Notes: generated from the letters alone by a model not told the origin. 64,000 nucleotides of DNA from Nocardioides sp. CER19 (GCF_029846275.1 NZ_JARVWS010000003.1:248001-312000); one strand, 5' to 3'; positions 1 to 12,598 are shown, counted from the first letter of the stretch. Translations and numbers: made by a program.

Positions 1-624
1 CGACGTGTGGCCGCCCATGAAGTCGCAGAAGTCGTCGACGATCTGGCGGTGGTCCTCGGCGCTGATGTTGCCGACGCAGGGGGCGCTGCACTTGTCGATG
101 TAGCCGAGCAGGCACGGGCGGCCGACCTGCTGGCTGCGCTTGAAGACTCCGTTGCTGCAGGAGCGCATCGGGAAGACCCGGAGCAGCACGTCCACGGTTT
201 CCCGGATCGCCCAGGCGTGGCTGTAGGGACCGAAGTAGCGGGTGCCCTTGCGCTTGGCGCCGCGCCCGACCATGACTCTCGGGAACTCGTCGGAGACGGT
301 GACGGCCAGCCACGGGTAGGACTTGTCGTCGCGGTACTTCACGTTGAACCGCGGGTCGAACTCCTTGATCCAGGAGTACTCCAGCTGGAGCGCCTCGACC
401 TCGGTGTTGACGACCGTCCACTCGACGCTGGCGGCGGTCGTGACCATCGTCGCCGTGCGCGGGTGGAGGCTGCCGATGGGCTGGAAGTAGTTGGAGAGCC
501 GCGCCCGCAGGTTGATCGCCTTGCCGACGTAGATGACCCGACCCTTCGGGTCGCGGAAGCGGTAGACGCCTGGCTGCGTCGGGATGTCCCCGGGCCGGGG
601 TCGGTAGCTCCTCGGATCAGGCAC
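1..624 (-). CDS. uvrC: UvrC excinuclease subunit, N-terminal part (cut by window edge)
   Basis: This is the incision subunit of UvrABC nucleotide excision repair, and 208 codons are present here. The N-terminal GIY-YIG nuclease domain is visible: G19-V-Y at residues 19-21, VIYVGKA at 30-36 and the arginines of NLRARL around 40-42. The metal-binding glutamate region ([13 protein letters not shown]) and the conserved FGPY and [13 protein letters not shown] segments follow. The start is a GTG at 622-624 reading VPDPRSYRP, which fits the usual family start a few residues before the GIY motif. UvrB-binding and C-terminal RNase H-like domains lie beyond the window. uvrA is nearby on the same strand but separated by unrelated genes. 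Confidence 0.95.
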   Translation of the reverse strand, partial: MPDPRSYRPRPGDIPTQPGVYRFRDPKGRVIYVGKAINLRARLSNYFQPIGSLHPRTATMVTTAASVEWTVVNTEVEALQLEYSWIKEFDPRFNVKYRDDKSYPWLAVTVSDEFPRVMVGRGAKRKGTRYFGPYSHAWAIRETVDVLLRVFPMRSCSNGVFKRSQQVGRPCLLGYIDKCSAPCVGNISAEDHRQIVDDFCDFMGGHTS

Positions 625-741
625 GCCCCAACCCTACGGCGAGGGTCGGACAACCCGGTTGACCCGGCCGCCGACATGGATGACCCTGCCAGGAGAGACA
701 CGGCGCTCGGGCTGCCCCAACCCTATCTCTACTAAGTTAGT

Positions 742-2037
742 ATGGTTCAGGTGAAGCGCGACCCCTATGGCTACGCACTGACGACGAGCGACGCGGCGGC
801 GGCGGCCTACAGCCGCGGGCTCCTCGATCTGCTCTGCCTCCGGACGGGGGCCTCGGACCACCTCGCCGAGTCCATCGCGCACGACCCGACCTTCGCCCTG
901 GGACACGCTGCCCTCGCGCTCCTCGGTCACGAGATGAGCGTGCCGATCGACGTGCAGGCCCGCATGCAGGCGGCGGCGCTCCACGCCCACCGCGCCACCG
1001 AGCGCGAGCGCAGCCACGTCCACGCCATCGGCGCCCACCTCGAGGGCGACTCTCGCCCGCTGGTCGCGCACCTGGCGGCGTACCCGCTCGACGCGCTGCT
1101 CCTCTCCTCGGCCGTGCCGACCATCGCCTTCGCGGGGGTCACCGAGGTCCCTGAGGAGGCGTGGGCGATCGTCGAGCGATGTCGCCCGTCCTACGGCGAC
1201 GACTGGTGGTTCTCCGGCCTGCTGGCCTTCATGCGCCAGGAGCAGGGCCGGTTCGACGAGGCGATGGACCTCTCCGTGGCGTCGCTGGCCGTCGAGCCGG
1301 CCGCCGGGCACTCCGCCCACGCCCGGGCCCACGCCCACTACGAGACCGGCGACCACGCGGCGGGCCTCGCCTGGATGGATCGCTGGGTCGTGGGCGACGG
1401 TGCGAGCACCGACTCGCTCTCCCACTTCTCCTGGCACGCCGCGCTCCACGAGCTGTCGCTCGGCGACCTCGACGCGGTACGCCGTCGCTACGAGACGCAG
1501 CTCCAGCCGGACGGCGCGCGTGGCTGTCGGGCGCTGGTCGACTCGGGGTCACTGCTCTTCCGCTGGGCCCTCACCCCCGGGGCGACCGGCGTGCCGGACG
1601 CGGCCGACGTCATCGGCGCCACCGCGCCCGAGACGCTGGAACGGCCGCCCACGCCGTTCCTCGCGCTGCACGTGGCCGTGGCCCAGCTCGCCGTCGGCGA
1701 CACCGTTGCGCTCGACCGGCTCGCGGCCTGGGCGGCGCGCCACGACCACCCGACCCAGCGCGAGGTGGTGGCTCCCCTGGCCCGCGCGCTCCGGCTGATG
1801 GCGGGCGGCCGACACGCCGAGGCGGCCGCGGGGCTCGCCGCCCTCGCCCAGGACGTACGTCGGCTGGGCGGCTCCGACGCCCAGCGCGAGGTCGTCGAGG
1901 AGGCCCGGATCGCCGCGCTGCTCCGGGCCGACCGGTGGGAGGAGGCGCGGGTCCTGCTCGACGCGCGGCTCGACCGGCGCCGCTCGCCGCGCGACGAGGC
2001 GTGGCTGGCGACCGCGGCGCCGGCCGCGAACCGCTGA
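742..2037 (+). CDS. TPR protein of the TTC38-like type
   Basis: A 431-residue soluble protein with no signal peptide. It is built from degenerate tetratricopeptide-like helical pairs, for example ESIAHDPTFALGHAALALLG near the N-terminus and HFSWHAALHELSLGD in the middle. The HFSWHxAL-xLxxGD segment recalls the TTC38 family of TPR proteins. No catalytic motif is visible, so a scaffold or binding role is an inference. The ATG at 742 follows an AT-rich TACTAAGTTAG stretch that could be a -10 region very close to the start, so the transcript may have a very short leader. It stands alone between convergent and divergent neighbours. Confidence 0.75.
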   Translation: MVQVKRDPYGYALTTSDAAAAAYSRGLLDLLCLRTGASDHLAESIAHDPTFALGHAALALLGHEMSVPIDVQARMQAAALHAHRATERERSHVHAIGAHLEGDSRPLVAHLAAYPLDALLLSSAVPTIAFAGVTEVPEEAWAIVERCRPSYGDDWWFSGLLAFMRQEQGRFDEAMDLSVASLAVEPAAGHSAHARAHAHYETGDHAAGLAWMDRWVVGDGASTDSLSHFSWHAALHELSLGDLDAVRRRYETQLQPDGARGCRALVDSGSLLFRWALTPGATGVPDAADVIGATAPETLERPPTPFLALHVAVAQLAVGDTVALDRLAAWAARHDHPTQREVVAPLARALRLMAGGRHAEAAAGLAALAQDVRRLGGSDAQREVVEEARIAALLRADRWEEARVLLDARLDRRRSPRDEAWLATAAPAANR

Positions 2038-2040
2038 GCG

Positions 2041-2427
2041 TCAGCCGATCTGCACGATCTGGATGAGGTTGCCGCACGTGTCGTCGAAGACGGCTGTCGT
2101 CACGCCACCGGCATCGAGCGGCTCCTGCACGAACCGCACCCCCAGCCCACCGAGCCGCTCCCGCTCGGCGCGCACGTCGGGCACCGCGAACGACGTGAAC
2201 GGGATTCCGTCGGCGACCAGGGCCTCCTTGTAGGGCCGGACCGCGGGATGCCCGTCCGGCTCCAGCAGCAGCTCTACCCCGTCGGGGTCCTCCGGCGCGA
2301 CGACCGTCAACCACGCGTAGTCGCCGACCGGCACGTTGGTCTTCGGGAGGAAGCCCAGCGTCCGGGTGTAGAAGTCGAACGCCTTGCGCTGGTCGTCGAC
2401 CAGCACACTCGTCACATGGATCCGCAT
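2041..2427 (-). CDS. VOC (glyoxalase/bleomycin resistance) family protein
   Basis: A 128-residue single-domain vicinal-oxygen-chelate protein. The N-terminal half reads MRIHVTSVLVDDQRKAFDFY and the C-terminal half repeats the beta-alpha-beta-beta-beta fold, ending in DDTCGNLIQIVQ. Typical members use paired half-modules to hold a divalent metal. Here the H-x-E metal ligands are only partly recognisable (H4, E53 region, the D-x-x-G-N segment), so catalysis is uncertain. Substrate unknown. The stop lies 3 bp from the convergent TPR gene stop. Confidence 0.85.
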   Translation of the reverse strand: MRIHVTSVLVDDQRKAFDFYTRTLGFLPKTNVPVGDYAWLTVVAPEDPDGVELLLEPDGHPAVRPYKEALVADGIPFTSFAVPDVRAERERLGGLGVRFVQEPLDAGGVTTAVFDDTCGNLIQIVQIG

Positions 2428-2473
2428 CCGTCACCTCCTGGCAGACGCAACGAATCTACGTGCCCGTACGCAC

Positions 2474-2893
2474 TCAGGCGACGGTGATCTGCCCGTTCGC
2501 CACGGTGATCGCGACCTTCGGAAGCGGCCGCGACGCCGGTCCGCCTTCAACCGACCCGTCGTCGATCGAGAACTTGCTGAGGTGGCACGGGCAGTCGATG
2601 GTGCCCTTGCTCACCGACCCCACCTGGCAGCCCTGGTGCGTGCAGGTCGCGCTGAAGGCCTTGAACGTGCCCGACTCAGGCTGCGTCACGACGAGGTTGA
2701 GGTCGCCGTAGATCTTGCCGCCACCGACCGGGACGTCGTTGGTCGGACCGACCACCGTCCCGGTCTTCGTGCGGGGCGTCTCGCTCGCGCTGGACCCACC
2801 GCCCCCGCCGCCGCAGGCGGCGAGCACCGGCAGTCCCACCGTGAGCCCGGCCGCTCCGGCGAGGGTCGTACGTCGGCTGAGCTGGTCGGACAT
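2474..2893 (-). CDS. Rieske [2Fe-2S] lipoprotein with Tat signal
   Basis: A 139-residue exported iron-sulfur protein. It opens with SRRTTLAGAAG (twin arginine R7-R8), a hydrophobic stretch and a lipobox LAAC with cysteine 27, followed by a Gly/Ser linker. This predicts folding with cofactor in the cytoplasm, Tat export and lipid anchoring. The Rieske cluster ligands are clear: CTHQGC and CPCHLSKF, which supply two Cys and two His. Small Rieske lipoproteins of this kind occur widely in actinobacteria as electron-transfer proteins of unassigned partner. No cytochrome or oxidase gene is adjacent, so the partner is unknown. Confidence 0.93.
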   Translation of the reverse strand: MSDQLSRRTTLAGAAGLTVGLPVLAACGGGGGGSSASETPRTKTGTVVGPTNDVPVGGGKIYGDLNLVVTQPESGTFKAFSATCTHQGCQVGSVSKGTIDCPCHLSKFSIDDGSVEGGPASRPLPKVAITVANGQITVA

Positions 2894-2972
2894 CGGGTCT
2901 CCTGGTCGGTGGTCGTCGATCGCGGCGAGCCTAGTCCGCCCGCCTGTGTCACGGCTGTGCGCCGTGGCGGGT

Positions 2973-5879
<2,907 letters not shown>

Positions 5880-5928
5880 GCCGCTCCTCTTCGTGATGAT
5901 TGGACCCTGCTCGCAGACTCCCGCAGAG

Positions 5929-5944
5929 TCGAACAGGTGTTCGC
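5929..5944. promoter_or_regulatory. SOS box (LexA operator) of uvrA
   Basis: TCGAACAGGTGTTCGC matches the actinobacterial LexA palindrome TCGAAC-N4-GTTCGA at all but the last base. It lies 50 bp before the uvrA start and 40 bp before the divergent MPI-like gene, so LexA bound here could affect both. Confidence 0.85.
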
Positions 5945-5983
5945 CATGGTAGCAGGAGCCACCACGGTGGTGCGGGTGCCAGG

Positions 5984-6700
5984 ATGGTCCCCGTGAGCCA
6001 CCCCACACCGACCGCGGAACTTCTCCGCACTGCCTCTCAGCGCCTGGTGCGCACCGTTGATTCCCTGCCGGGCGATGCGTGGCGCCGACCCAGCCTGCTC
6101 CCCGAGTGGACCGTCGCGCATGTCGTCGCCCACCTGGCCCTCAACGCCGAGGCCCTGACGGGGGGTCTCGTCGGTGTCATCGAGGGCGAGCCCGTGACGA
6201 TGTACCGCTCGGGCGAGGACCGCGACGCCGACATCGACAAGCTCGGCGCGGAGGCGCCCGAGGAGATCCGCGACCGGGTGATGGCCTCGGTGACCCGGCT
6301 GGCGGCAGCGATCACGGCGCTGCCCGAGGAGCTGGCCGGCACGAGGATCGAGCGCACGCCGGGGTCGGGCCTCCTCTTCCCGGCCGGGGCCGTCGCGTCG
6401 ATGCGGCTGCGCGAGGTCGAGATCCACCACGCGGACCTCGGGGCGGGCTACGCGCCGGCCGACTGGCCGGAGGAGTTCACCCGGGTGCTCCTCGACCACG
6501 AGGCCGGCCACTGGCACGGTCCGGGCGTCCTGGCCGTGGCGAGCGACCTCGGCGAGTCGTGGGAGATCGGTACGCCGGGACCGACCGTGACCGGGCTGGG
6601 TCACGAGCTCGCGTGGTGGACGACCGGGCGGCCGCCGTACCCAGGGACGGCCGGGCCCACCAGCGACGACGGCGTGCTGCCGGGAATCGAGGCGATGTGA
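5984..6700 (+). CDS. Maleylpyruvate isomerase/DinB-superfamily mycothiol-dependent enzyme
   Basis: A 238-residue protein of the mycothiol-dependent maleylpyruvate isomerase family, a DinB-type four-helix fold. The N-terminal signature [21 protein letters not shown] and the later [15 protein letters not shown] match the helices that carry the His/Glu/His metal site of the family. Members attach or use mycothiol, the low-molecular-weight thiol of actinobacteria, so the natural reaction may be isomerisation, thiol transfer or detoxification. The start is ATG 5984 or GTG 5993; the latter has AGGA eight bases upstream. The stop overlaps the start of the next gene by 4 bp (ATGTGA), so the pair is probably co-translated. 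Confidence 0.85.
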   Translation: MVPVSHPTPTAELLRTASQRLVRTVDSLPGDAWRRPSLLPEWTVAHVVAHLALNAEALTGGLVGVIEGEPVTMYRSGEDRDADIDKLGAEAPEEIRDRVMASVTRLAAAITALPEELAGTRIERTPGSGLLFPAGAVASMRLREVEIHHADLGAGYAPADWPEEFTRVLLDHEAGHWHGPGVLAVASDLGESWEIGTPGPTVTGLGHELAWWTTGRPPYPGTAGPTSDDGVLPGIEAM

Positions 6701-7368
6701 GCTACACCGGAGTGGTCAGGCCGGGCGGCCTCTACGACGGCCGGGACCTGCTCCACCTGACGATCCACAAGGTCGCCGTGGACCCCAAGATGTCCAACAA
6801 CTGCTACCTGCTGCGCTGCCGGCACACCGGCGCGCAGGTGCTCATCGACGCGGCGGCGGAGCCCGATCGCCTGGTCCCCTGGATCGGCGCCTCCGGCCTC
6901 GACGCCGTCATCACCACGCACCAGCACTGGGACCACCACCGAGCCCTCGCCGACGTCGTCGGCGCGACCGGTGCGGCGACGATCGCCGGCGAGCCCGACG
7001 CCGCCGCCATCACCGAGCAGACCGGCGTACCGATCACCCGCGCGGTCACGCAGGGCGACCGGATCGCCGTGGGCGAGTCGGAGCTCGAGGTGATCGCCGT
7101 GCGTGGGCACACGCCCGGCTCGATCTGCCTGCTCTACACCGACCCGGCCGGCCCCCCACACCTGTTCACCGGCGACTCGCTGTTCCCCGGCGGCGTCGGC
7201 AACACCTTCGGCGACATGGGGGCGTTCGAGCAGCTCATCAACGACGTGGAGGAACGGATCTTCCAGCGGCTGCCGGACGACACCTGGTTCTACCCCGGTC
7301 ACGGGAATGATAGTTCTCTAGGTGTGGAACGTCCCCACTTAGCCGAGTGGCGCGAGCGAGGCTGGTAG
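6697..7368 (+). CDS. MBL-fold metallo-hydrolase, 3' end replaced by the integrated element
   Basis: A 223-residue metallo-beta-lactamase-fold hydrolase of the glyoxalase II-like branch. Metal ligands are seen in THQHWDHH (H75, H77, D79, H80), RGHTPGS, TGDSLFPGG and the C-terminal YPGHG. GTG 6697 overlaps the upstream stop by 4 bp. Bases up to 7304 have host composition. From 7305 the codons switch to AAT, GAT, AGT, TCT, CTA and TTA yet still encode NDSSLGVERPHLAEWRERGW. The original end, encoding NDSTLGAERPHLGEWRERGW, lies at 21777-21840. Element insertion therefore left a full-length protein of exactly the original length (224 codons) with only three amino-acid changes. Confidence 0.93.
   Translation: MSYTGVVRPGGLYDGRDLLHLTIHKVAVDPKMSNNCYLLRCRHTGAQVLIDAAAEPDRLVPWIGASGLDAVITTHQHWDHHRALADVVGATGAATIAGEPDAAAITEQTGVPITRAVTQGDRIAVGESELEVIAVRGHTPGSICLLYTDPAGPPHLFTGDSLFPGGVGNTFGDMGAFEQLINDVEERIFQRLPDDTWFYPGHGNDSSLGVERPHLAEWRERGW
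7300..7304. other. attL core (CACGG) of the integrative element
   Basis: The five bases CACGG are shared with the right junction at 21772-21776. Host coding sequence lies to the left, low-GC element sequence to the right. Joining left flank, core and right flank rebuilds an intact high-GC hydrolase gene in frame. Confidence 0.8.
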
Positions 7369-7721
7369 TGGCCACGTATCTTGCTCACCCGACCTCGTCG
7401 GCTCGGAGGTCGGTTTGGGCAGTTGCAGCGACCCGCGTCGCCTTCGCGGAACGGTGGAACGTCTCGGGCATCTACCACTCGACTCTGGGGTGCCCTGCGC
7501 TTCGCGACTCAGACGACGCGGCGCGCGAAGCGATGCTGGAGTTCGACCTCACAAGCGGTCAGAGATGGGAGTGGCTACATCACGGACCGAGTGGCTGGAC
7601 TCGCACAGATGCCATTGAGCAAGGCGTCGCGGGCTGGCGTCCATGCCTGCGTTGTGGAGGCGATCCGGCACCGGCACCGCTCGTGTGCCCGGAGTGTTTC
7701 CTGACGATCTGCGACTGCTAG
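7368..7721 (+). CDS. Small cysteine-rich protein of unknown function
   Basis: Up to 117 residues. The GTG at 7368 overlaps the TAG of the hydrolase by one base (TAGTG), so it may be translated by reinitiation from the host gene. The C-terminus has CLRCGG, CPEC and a final CDC, a likely zinc-binding cluster. The middle motif IYHSTLGCPALR followed by GWRPCLRC resembles the layout of Ada-type metal-binding segments (Cys, then a GxRPCxxC pair). I do not recognise the family and infer only metal binding. The true start could be an internal GTG near residue 31, since the first 30 residues look non-conserved. It precedes the restriction enzyme gene on the same strand. Confidence 0.55.
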   Translation: MATYLAHPTSSARRSVWAVAATRVAFAERWNVSGIYHSTLGCPALRDSDDAAREAMLEFDLTSGQRWEWLHHGPSGWTRTDAIEQGVAGWRPCLRCGGDPAPAPLVCPECFLTICDC

Positions 7722-7815
7722 TCACGGAACGCTGGTGCTGGGCGACGGCGCGCCCACCGGGGGCAATCTGCCCTTCTTACCCAGGCGGACCGGCGCTTAG
7801 GGCAAAATCCGCTGG

Positions 7816-10800
7816 GTGTCAGTGACGATCTACGAGGTGCTTGGCGACCTCCGTGCGCAGGCCCTCGATGAGCGCGACAAGGGCGACAAGTTCGAGCGTC
7901 TCATCAAGACCTACCTACTCAACGACCCCGAGTGGGCTGCTCGGTTCTCCGACGTGTGGCTGTGGACCGAGTGGGAGGGGCGCCAGGGTCGCCCAGACAC
8001 CGGCATCGACCTCGTGGCCGCCCTGCGGGACGAGGACGGCTACGCGGCGGTCCAGTGCAAGTTCTACGCACCCGGAGCGACCGTCTCCAAGGGCGACATC
8101 GACTCCTTCCTCTCCGCCTCTGGCGGCAAGGAGTTCACACGCCGCTACATCTTCGACACCGCCAAGTCCTGGTCCCCCAACGCCACCGACACCCTGGCCC
8201 ACCAGGCCGTGCCGGTTCAGCGGATCGACATCGCCTGGCTAGAGGAGTCGGCCTTCGACTGGTCCCAGTACTCCTGGGCAACCCCCGAGGTGCTCGTCTC
8301 CACGGGCAAGAAGGCCCTCCGCCCCCACCAGCAGTCAGCCCTTATCGATGTCTTCGACGGCTTCCGCGCCCAGGAGCGCGGCAAGTTGATCATGGCCTGC
8401 GGCACCGGCAAGACCTACACCTCGCTCAAGATCGCGGAGGAACTGGTCGGCCCAGGCGGCACGGTTCTGTTCCTGGTGCCCAGCATCCAACTGCTCTCGC
8501 AGAGCCTCCGGGAGTGGATGGCCAACACCGAGGTCGAGATTCGCCCGTTCGCGGTCTGCTCCGACGTGCGGGTCGGTCGCCAGACCAACACCGACGACGC
8601 CGACATCTCCGTCATCGACCTGGCCGAGCCCGCGACGACTGACGCGCCGACCCTGGTCGCGCGGATGAACGTTGGCAAGCACGCCACCGAGCGGATGACG
8701 GTCGTCTTCTCGACCTACCAGTCCATCGACGTGATCCACCAGGCCCAGGAACTCGGGCTGACCGAGTTCGACCTGGTCATCTGCGACGAGGCACACCGCA
8801 CCACCGGCGTCACTCTCGCAGGCGGCGACGAGTCGGCGTTCGTGAAGGTCCACGACGACGCCTACCTCGCCGCCCAGAAGCGCCTCTACATGACCGCCAC
8901 ACCCCGCGTCTTCGGTGAGGAAGTCAAGCGCAAGGCGACCGAGGCCGAGGCCATCCTTGCCGACATGGCCGATGAGACCGTCTACGGCCCGGAGTTCCAC
9001 CGACTCGGCTTCGGGGACGCCGTCGAGGCCGACCTACTCACCGACTACAAGGTCCTCGTCCTCGCAGTGGACGAGGAGTACGTGGCCGAGAACTTCCAGA
9101 ACGCCATGGCGACAGGTGGGGAGATTGCCCTCGGTGACGCCGCCAAGTTGATCGGCTGCTGGAACGGCCTCGCCAAGCACTACGGCACCGCCGACCAGGA
9201 TGCTGAGGGCGGCAACCTCAAGTCGATGAAGACCGCCGTCGCCTTCGCCAAGGACATCAAGGCGTCCAAGACCGCCGCCCAGTCCTTCCCGGTGCTCGTG
9301 GACCGGGCCTTGCAGGACGAGCACGAGAGTGGACCGACCAACCGCCTCCGCGTGGAGGCCGCGCACGTGGATGGCACGATGGGCATCCACGAGCGCAACA
9401 CCCACCTGGCGTGGCTCAAGGAGTCCACGCCCGACGACGTGTGCCGCATCCTCACCAACGCCCGATGCCTCTCCGAGGGCGTGGATGTGCCCGCGCTCGA
9501 TGCGGTCATGTTCTTGACCCCGCGCGGCTCACAGGTCGATGTGGTGCAGTCGGTGGGCCGCGTCATGCGCAAGGCCCCTGGCAAGGAACTCGGCTACATC
9601 ATTTTGCCGATCGTCGTGCCCTCCGGGATCGCCCCGGAGGAGGCTCTGAAGGACAACGAGCGCTACCGCGTCGTCTGGCAGGTCCTCCAGGCGCTGCGGT
9701 CCCACGACGACCGCTTCCACGCGATGATCAACCAGATCGAGTTGAACAAGCGCAAGACCGACCGGCTCGTCATCGACAACGTCACCCCGCGCCCGGAGGT
9801 CGAGTTCCCCGGCGCGGACGCCGACCAGCAGCGGCAGCCCGAGTCTGAGCAGTTGTCCATCGACTACGCCTTCGACGGCTTCCGCGACGCCATGTACGCC
9901 CGGATCGTCCAGAAGGTCGGAGAGCGACGCTACTGGGAGACCTGGGCCAAGGATGTCTCCGACATCGCCCAGGCCCACATCACCCGCATCAACGGCCTTC
10001 TCGCGAACGAGGACTCCAACCCCGCCAAGGAGTTCGCCGTCTTCCTCGACGGCCTGCGCGGCAACCTGAATGACAACATCACCCGCGACGAGGCGATCGA
10101 GATGCTCGCCCAGCACCTCGTCACCCGCCCAATCTTCGACGCCCTCTTCTCGGGCTACAACTTTGCCGCGAACAACCCCGTCGCCCAGACCATGGAGTTG
10201 ATGCTGGCCTCCCTGGATGAGCACAACCTCGACTCCGAGAACGCCACCTTGGAGACCTTCTACGCCTCGGTCCGGCGACGCGTCGAGGGTGTGAACAATG
10301 CCGAGGGCAAGCAGCGCATCCTCATCGAGTTGTACGACAAGTTCTTCGCCACAGCCTTCAAGAAGACCGTGGACAAGTTGGGCATCGTCTACACCCCGGT
10401 CGAGATCGTGGACTTCATCCTCAAGTCCGCCGACGACGTTCTCCGTGCTGAGTTCGGGCAGGGGCTCACCGACGAAGGTGTCCACATCCTCGACGGCTTC
10501 ACCGGCACCGGCACCTTCATGGTCCGGCTCTTGCAGTCCGGTCTCATCGAGTCTCACGACTTGGCTCGCAAGTACGCCAACGAACTGCACGCCAACGAGA
10601 TTCTGCTCCTGGCCTACTACATCGCTGCGGTGAACATCGAGACCACGTACGCGGACCTGACCGGAGAACCCAAGGACTTCCCCGGCCTCATCCTGACTGA
10701 CACATTCCAGTCCTGGGAGCCAGACGACCGGCCCGACCTGGACGTGTTCCCTGAGAACAACGCCCGCCTCGAAGCACTCAAGAAGTTGCCGATCACCGTC

Positions 10801-12594
10801 ATCGTCGGCAACCCGCCCTACTCCTCTGGTCAGGACTCGGCCAACGACAACAACGCGAACGAGAAGTACCCGTCGCTGGACGAAGAAATCCGGAACACCT
10901 ACGCCGAACGTTCCACCGCCACCAACAAGAATTCGCTCTACGATTCCTACATCCGCGCCATCAAATGGGCGACCCTCAGGATCAAAGATCGAGGCGTCAT
11001 CGCGTTCGTAACCAACGGCGGATTCATCGACTCGAATACGGCTGACGGTCTGAGGACAACACTCGCAGAAGAGTTCGCCTCCATCTACATCTACAACCTG
11101 CGCGGCAACCAGCGCACCGCAGGCGAGCAGTCTCGGAAGGAGGGCGGCAAGATTTTCGGCGGTGGTAGCCGCGCGACCGTTGCCATCACTGTCCTCGTCA
11201 AGGACAACGCAAAGGCTGGCGAGGCGACCATCCACTACACGGATGTGGGGGACTACCTCACAAGAGAACAGAAGTTGGAGAAGGTCTCGCAGGCGGCGAG
11301 CGTCTATGGGCTCGCCTCGTCAGCGATCGTGCCCGACGAGCATGGCGACTGGCTCAACCAACGGCGCGACGATTTCGGGCGGTTCCTAGCCCTCGCCGGC
11401 GATGGAGAACGCGTCTTTTCAGAGTTCGGTCCAGGCGTGCAGACGAACCGCGATGCATGGGTCTACAACGCGTCTTCCGCAAGGCTTCGCGAACACATGA
11501 CGAAAGCCGTCGAGTCCTATGGACAGGCCCTCGCGGGCAGGCGCTCAGACGACCCCGCCGCCATCAAGTGGTCCTCATCGCTCGACGCCAAGTTGGCCCG
11601 AGGCGAGCGGATCGAGTTGGCAAAGGCTGAGCCTCGTGTGGTCCAGTACCGGCCCTTCGAGAAGACACGCTTGTATTCAGATGTCTGGTGGATTCACAGG
11701 CCTGGCGTGCTCCGCCGGACGTATCCAGCCGCGAAGACGTTCAATCACGGCTTCTACCTCACCGGCACGGGTTCCGATCGTCCCTTCAGCCTCTTCGCCT
11801 CAAGCGTGCCCGTCGATCTCGCCTTCTGGGGTTCGAGCAGCGGCCAGTTCTTCGCCCGCTGGAGATACGAAAGGGTGGCTGAACCCGGCATGCTCGACCT
11901 CACCGGAGGCGGCAACCAGACGGACGGCTACCAAAGGTTCGACAATGTCAGGGATGAGGCGCTCAAGCGGTTCCAGGCCGCGTATCCGGACGAAGCAGTC
12001 ACCAAGGACGACATCTTCTTCTACACCTACGGCCTGCTTCACTCTCCGTCGTACCGGGAGACCTACGCCGCTGACCTCAAGAAGTTGCTCCCACGCATCC
12101 CGATGGTCCGCGCCTTCGAGGCCTACGTGGCCGCAGGCCGTGCATTGTCGAGCCTCCACCTCCGCTACGAGTCCGTGACGCCCTACCCGCTGGAGGGGCT
12201 CGACACCCAGCCGACCGGCGATGCCTACGACTTCTTCGCGGTCGGCGGCAAGAAGATGTCCTTCGGCAAGCCGAGTGCCGCCCAGAAGGCCGCTGGCGAG
12301 CGCTCCGACCGCTCCGTCATCCATTACAACGACCGCATCACGCTGCGCGGCATCCCCGAGGACGCCTACCGATACATGCTCGGCTCCAGGTCCGCCATCG
12401 AGTGGATCATCGACCGCTATTACGTGAAGACCGACAAGGCTTCCAAGATCATCAACGATCCCAACGACTGGTCTCGGGAGGTCGGAGACCCGCGCTACAT
12501 CCTCGACCTGCTCGCGCGCGTCGTCACGGTCTCCGTCGAGACCAACAAGATCGTGGACGCCTTGCCGCCGCTCGACATCATCGAGGGGGCGTGA
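7816..12594 (+). CDS. Type ISP restriction-modification enzyme (nuclease-helicase-methyltransferase)
   Basis: A 1592-residue single-chain enzyme matching the LlaGI/LlaBIII group (about 1570-1600 residues). The order is: Mrr-type nuclease with D65 in TGIDLVA and Q80-C-K82; SF2 helicase with Walker A CGTGKT near 195-200 and DEAH at 324-327; later helicase motifs including QSVGRVMR; a coupler; gamma-class N6-adenine methyltransferase with motif I DGFTGTGTF from D893 and motif IV NPPY at 999-1002; and a C-terminal target-recognition region. These enzymes methylate one strand of an asymmetric site for self-protection and translocate to cut unmodified DNA. All catalytic motifs look intact. The start GTG 7816 has no strong ribosome-binding site. 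Confidence 0.95.
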   Translation: MSVTIYEVLGDLRAQALDERDKGDKFERLIKTYLLNDPEWAARFSDVWLWTEWEGRQGRPDTGIDLVAALRDEDGYAAVQCKFYAPGATVSKGDIDSFLSASGGKEFTRRYIFDTAKSWSPNATDTLAHQAVPVQRIDIAWLEESAFDWSQYSWATPEVLVSTGKKALRPHQQSALIDVFDGFRAQERGKLIMACGTGKTYTSLKIAEELVGPGGTVLFLVPSIQLLSQSLREWMANTEVEIRPFAVCSDVRVGRQTNTDDADISVIDLAEPATTDAPTLVARMNVGKHATERMTVVFSTYQSIDVIHQAQELGLTEFDLVICDEAHRTTGVTLAGGDESAFVKVHDDAYLAAQKRLYMTATPRVFGEEVKRKATEAEAILADMADETVYGPEFHRLGFGDAVEADLLTDYKVLVLAVDEEYVAENFQNAMATGGEIALGDAAKLIGCWNGLAKHYGTADQDAEGGNLKSMKTAVAFAKDIKASKTAAQSFPVLVDRALQDEHESGPTNRLRVEAAHVDGTMGIHERNTHLAWLKESTPDDVCRILTNARCLSEGVDVPALDAVMFLTPRGSQVDVVQSVGRVMRKAPGKELGYIILPIVVPSGIAPEEALKDNERYRVVWQVLQALRSHDDRFHAMINQIELNKRKTDRLVIDNVTPRPEVEFPGADADQQRQPESEQLSIDYAFDGFRDAMYARIVQKVGERRYWETWAKDVSDIAQAHITRINGLLANEDSNPAKEFAVFLDGLRGNLNDNITRDEAIEMLAQHLVTRPIFDALFSGYNFAANNPVAQTMELMLASLDEHNLDSENATLETFYASVRRRVEGVNNAEGKQRILIELYDKFFATAFKKTVDKLGIVYTPVEIVDFILKSADDVLRAEFGQGLTDEGVHILDGFTGTGTFMVRLLQSGLIESHDLARKYANELHANEILLLAYYIAAVNIETTYADLTGEPKDFPGLILTDTFQSWEPDDRPDLDVFPENNARLEALKKLPITVIVGNPPYSSGQDSANDNNANEKYPSLDEEIRNTYAERSTATNKNSLYDSYIRAIKWATLRIKDRGVIAFVTNGGFIDSNTADGLRTTLAEEFASIYIYNLRGNQRTAGEQSRKEGGKIFGGGSRATVAITVLVKDNAKAGEATIHYTDVGDYLTREQKLEKVSQAASVYGLASSAIVPDEHGDWLNQRRDDFGRFLALAGDGERVFSEFGPGVQTNRDAWVYNASSARLREHMTKAVESYGQALAGRRSDDPAAIKWSSSLDAKLARGERIELAKAEPRVVQYRPFEKTRLYSDVWWIHRPGVLRRTYPAAKTFNHGFYLTGTGSDRPFSLFASSVPVDLAFWGSSSGQFFARWRYERVAEPGMLDLTGGGNQTDGYQRFDNVRDEALKRFQAAYPDEAVTKDDIFFYTYGLLHSPSYRETYAADLKKLLPRIPMVRAFEAYVAAGRALSSLHLRYESVTPYPLEGLDTQPTGDAYDFFAVGGKKMSFGKPSAAQKAAGERSDRSVIHYNDRITLRGIPEDAYRYMLGSRSAIEWIIDRYYVKTDKASKIINDPNDWSREVGDPRYILDLLARVVTVSVETNKIVDALPPLDIIEGA

Positions 12595-12598
12595 GTTC

